A stretch of DNA of 5,815 nt from Sulfurovaceae bacterium (GTDB taxonomy: Bacteria > Campylobacterota > Campylobacteria > Campylobacterales > Sulfurovaceae), in contig JAOZOG010000135.1 of assembly GCA_029933395.1 (NCBI GenBank), positions 1 to 5,815 on the forward strand. The letters run 5' to 3'. The notes beneath the pieces are model-generated. The model was not told the DNA's origin, searched no databases, and was given only the letters and a program-made list of their open reading frames with translations. Positions 5,654-5,815 of this stretch are shown here, one piece after another. Both the position numbers and the translations under genes were made by a program. Numbering within the stretch: position 1 is the stretch's first letter; every line of letters begins with the position of its first letter.

Positions 5654-5815
5654 ATAAAACCTTTTGATTGGAACAATGAGAAGAATGCGTTGTTGAGGAA
5701 AACAAGAGGAGTCTGTTTTGAGGATGTTCTGCTCAGTTTGGAGGGCGGTAGACTACTTGATATTGTACCTCATTACAATCTTGAGAAATATCCAAATCAA
5801 AGGCTGTTTATTATG
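5654..5815 (+). CDS. BrnT-like (DUF497) toxin, 3'-truncated by the window edge, apparent ATA start
   Basis: Fifty-four codons remain open to the right edge. The peptide has the hallmarks I know from the BrnT/DUF497 ribonuclease-toxin family: FDWNNEKN at residues 4-11, RGVCFEDV at 18-25, LLDIVPH at 34-40 and EKYPNQRLFI at 44-53. Family members are about 90 residues, so roughly 35-40 C-terminal residues lie outside. BrnT-type toxins are RelE-like endoribonucleases, normally followed at once by a ribbon-helix-helix or CopG-type antitoxin that represses the operon; that gene would be beyond the window. The start is odd: the frame reads TAG AGT ATA AAA CCT TTT GAT TGG, and ATA falls exactly where family members have their initiator Met. 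The first canonical start is TTG at codon 13 (5690), which would remove the conserved FDW segment. The gene may be weakly translated from ATA, be decaying, or contain a sequencing error. Family assignment is from memory of motifs, not a search. Confidence 0.75.
   Translation, partial: MKPFDWNNEKNALLRKTRGVCFEDVLLSLEGGRLLDIVPHYNLEKYPNQRLFIM

Overview
The window looks like chromosomal DNA of a mesophilic member of the Campylobacterota (epsilonproteobacteria), possibly a Sulfurovum- or Sulfurimonas-like sulfur oxidiser. The grounds are a TilS with the diverged active-site spelling I associate with this phylum, the RimO-then-TilS gene pair (also adjacent, as I recall, in Campylobacter), a short PriA, and promoters that show a strong extended -10 (TGnTATAAT) with no clear -35. 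The genus is an inference. Base composition is near 50% GC, high for the phylum.

Layout. Positions 1-2193 carry a leftward pair: rimO (ribosomal protein S12 methylthiotransferase, 2193 to 880) and then tilS (tRNA-Ile lysidine synthetase, 803 down to the left edge, missing its C-terminus). A 109-base divergent spacer (2194-2302) holds back-to-back promoter candidates. To its right, reading rightward, are arsB (arsenite efflux permease, start moved to ATG 2303), a 122-base gap with a strong extended -10 and a questionable 31-codon leader ORF, and priA (primosomal helicase, 3691-5577). At the right edge a BrnT-like toxin gene begins behind its own promoter, a 13-base dyad and a good ribosome binding site. 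It has no canonical start codon and appears to start at ATA.

How the genes relate. rimO and tilS both serve translation fidelity and probably share a transcript. priA restarts stalled replication forks. arsB is a detoxification pump with no arsR or arsC visible, so it looks like an orphan resistance gene between housekeeping genes. The BrnT-like gene is probably the first gene of a toxin-antitoxin operon whose antitoxin lies beyond the window.

I see no RNA genes, CRISPR array, insertion sequence or attachment site. No stretch over 300 bases lacks a gene. No convincing new multi-gene system is present. The most unusual item is the toxin gene's apparent ATA start next to a possible operator.
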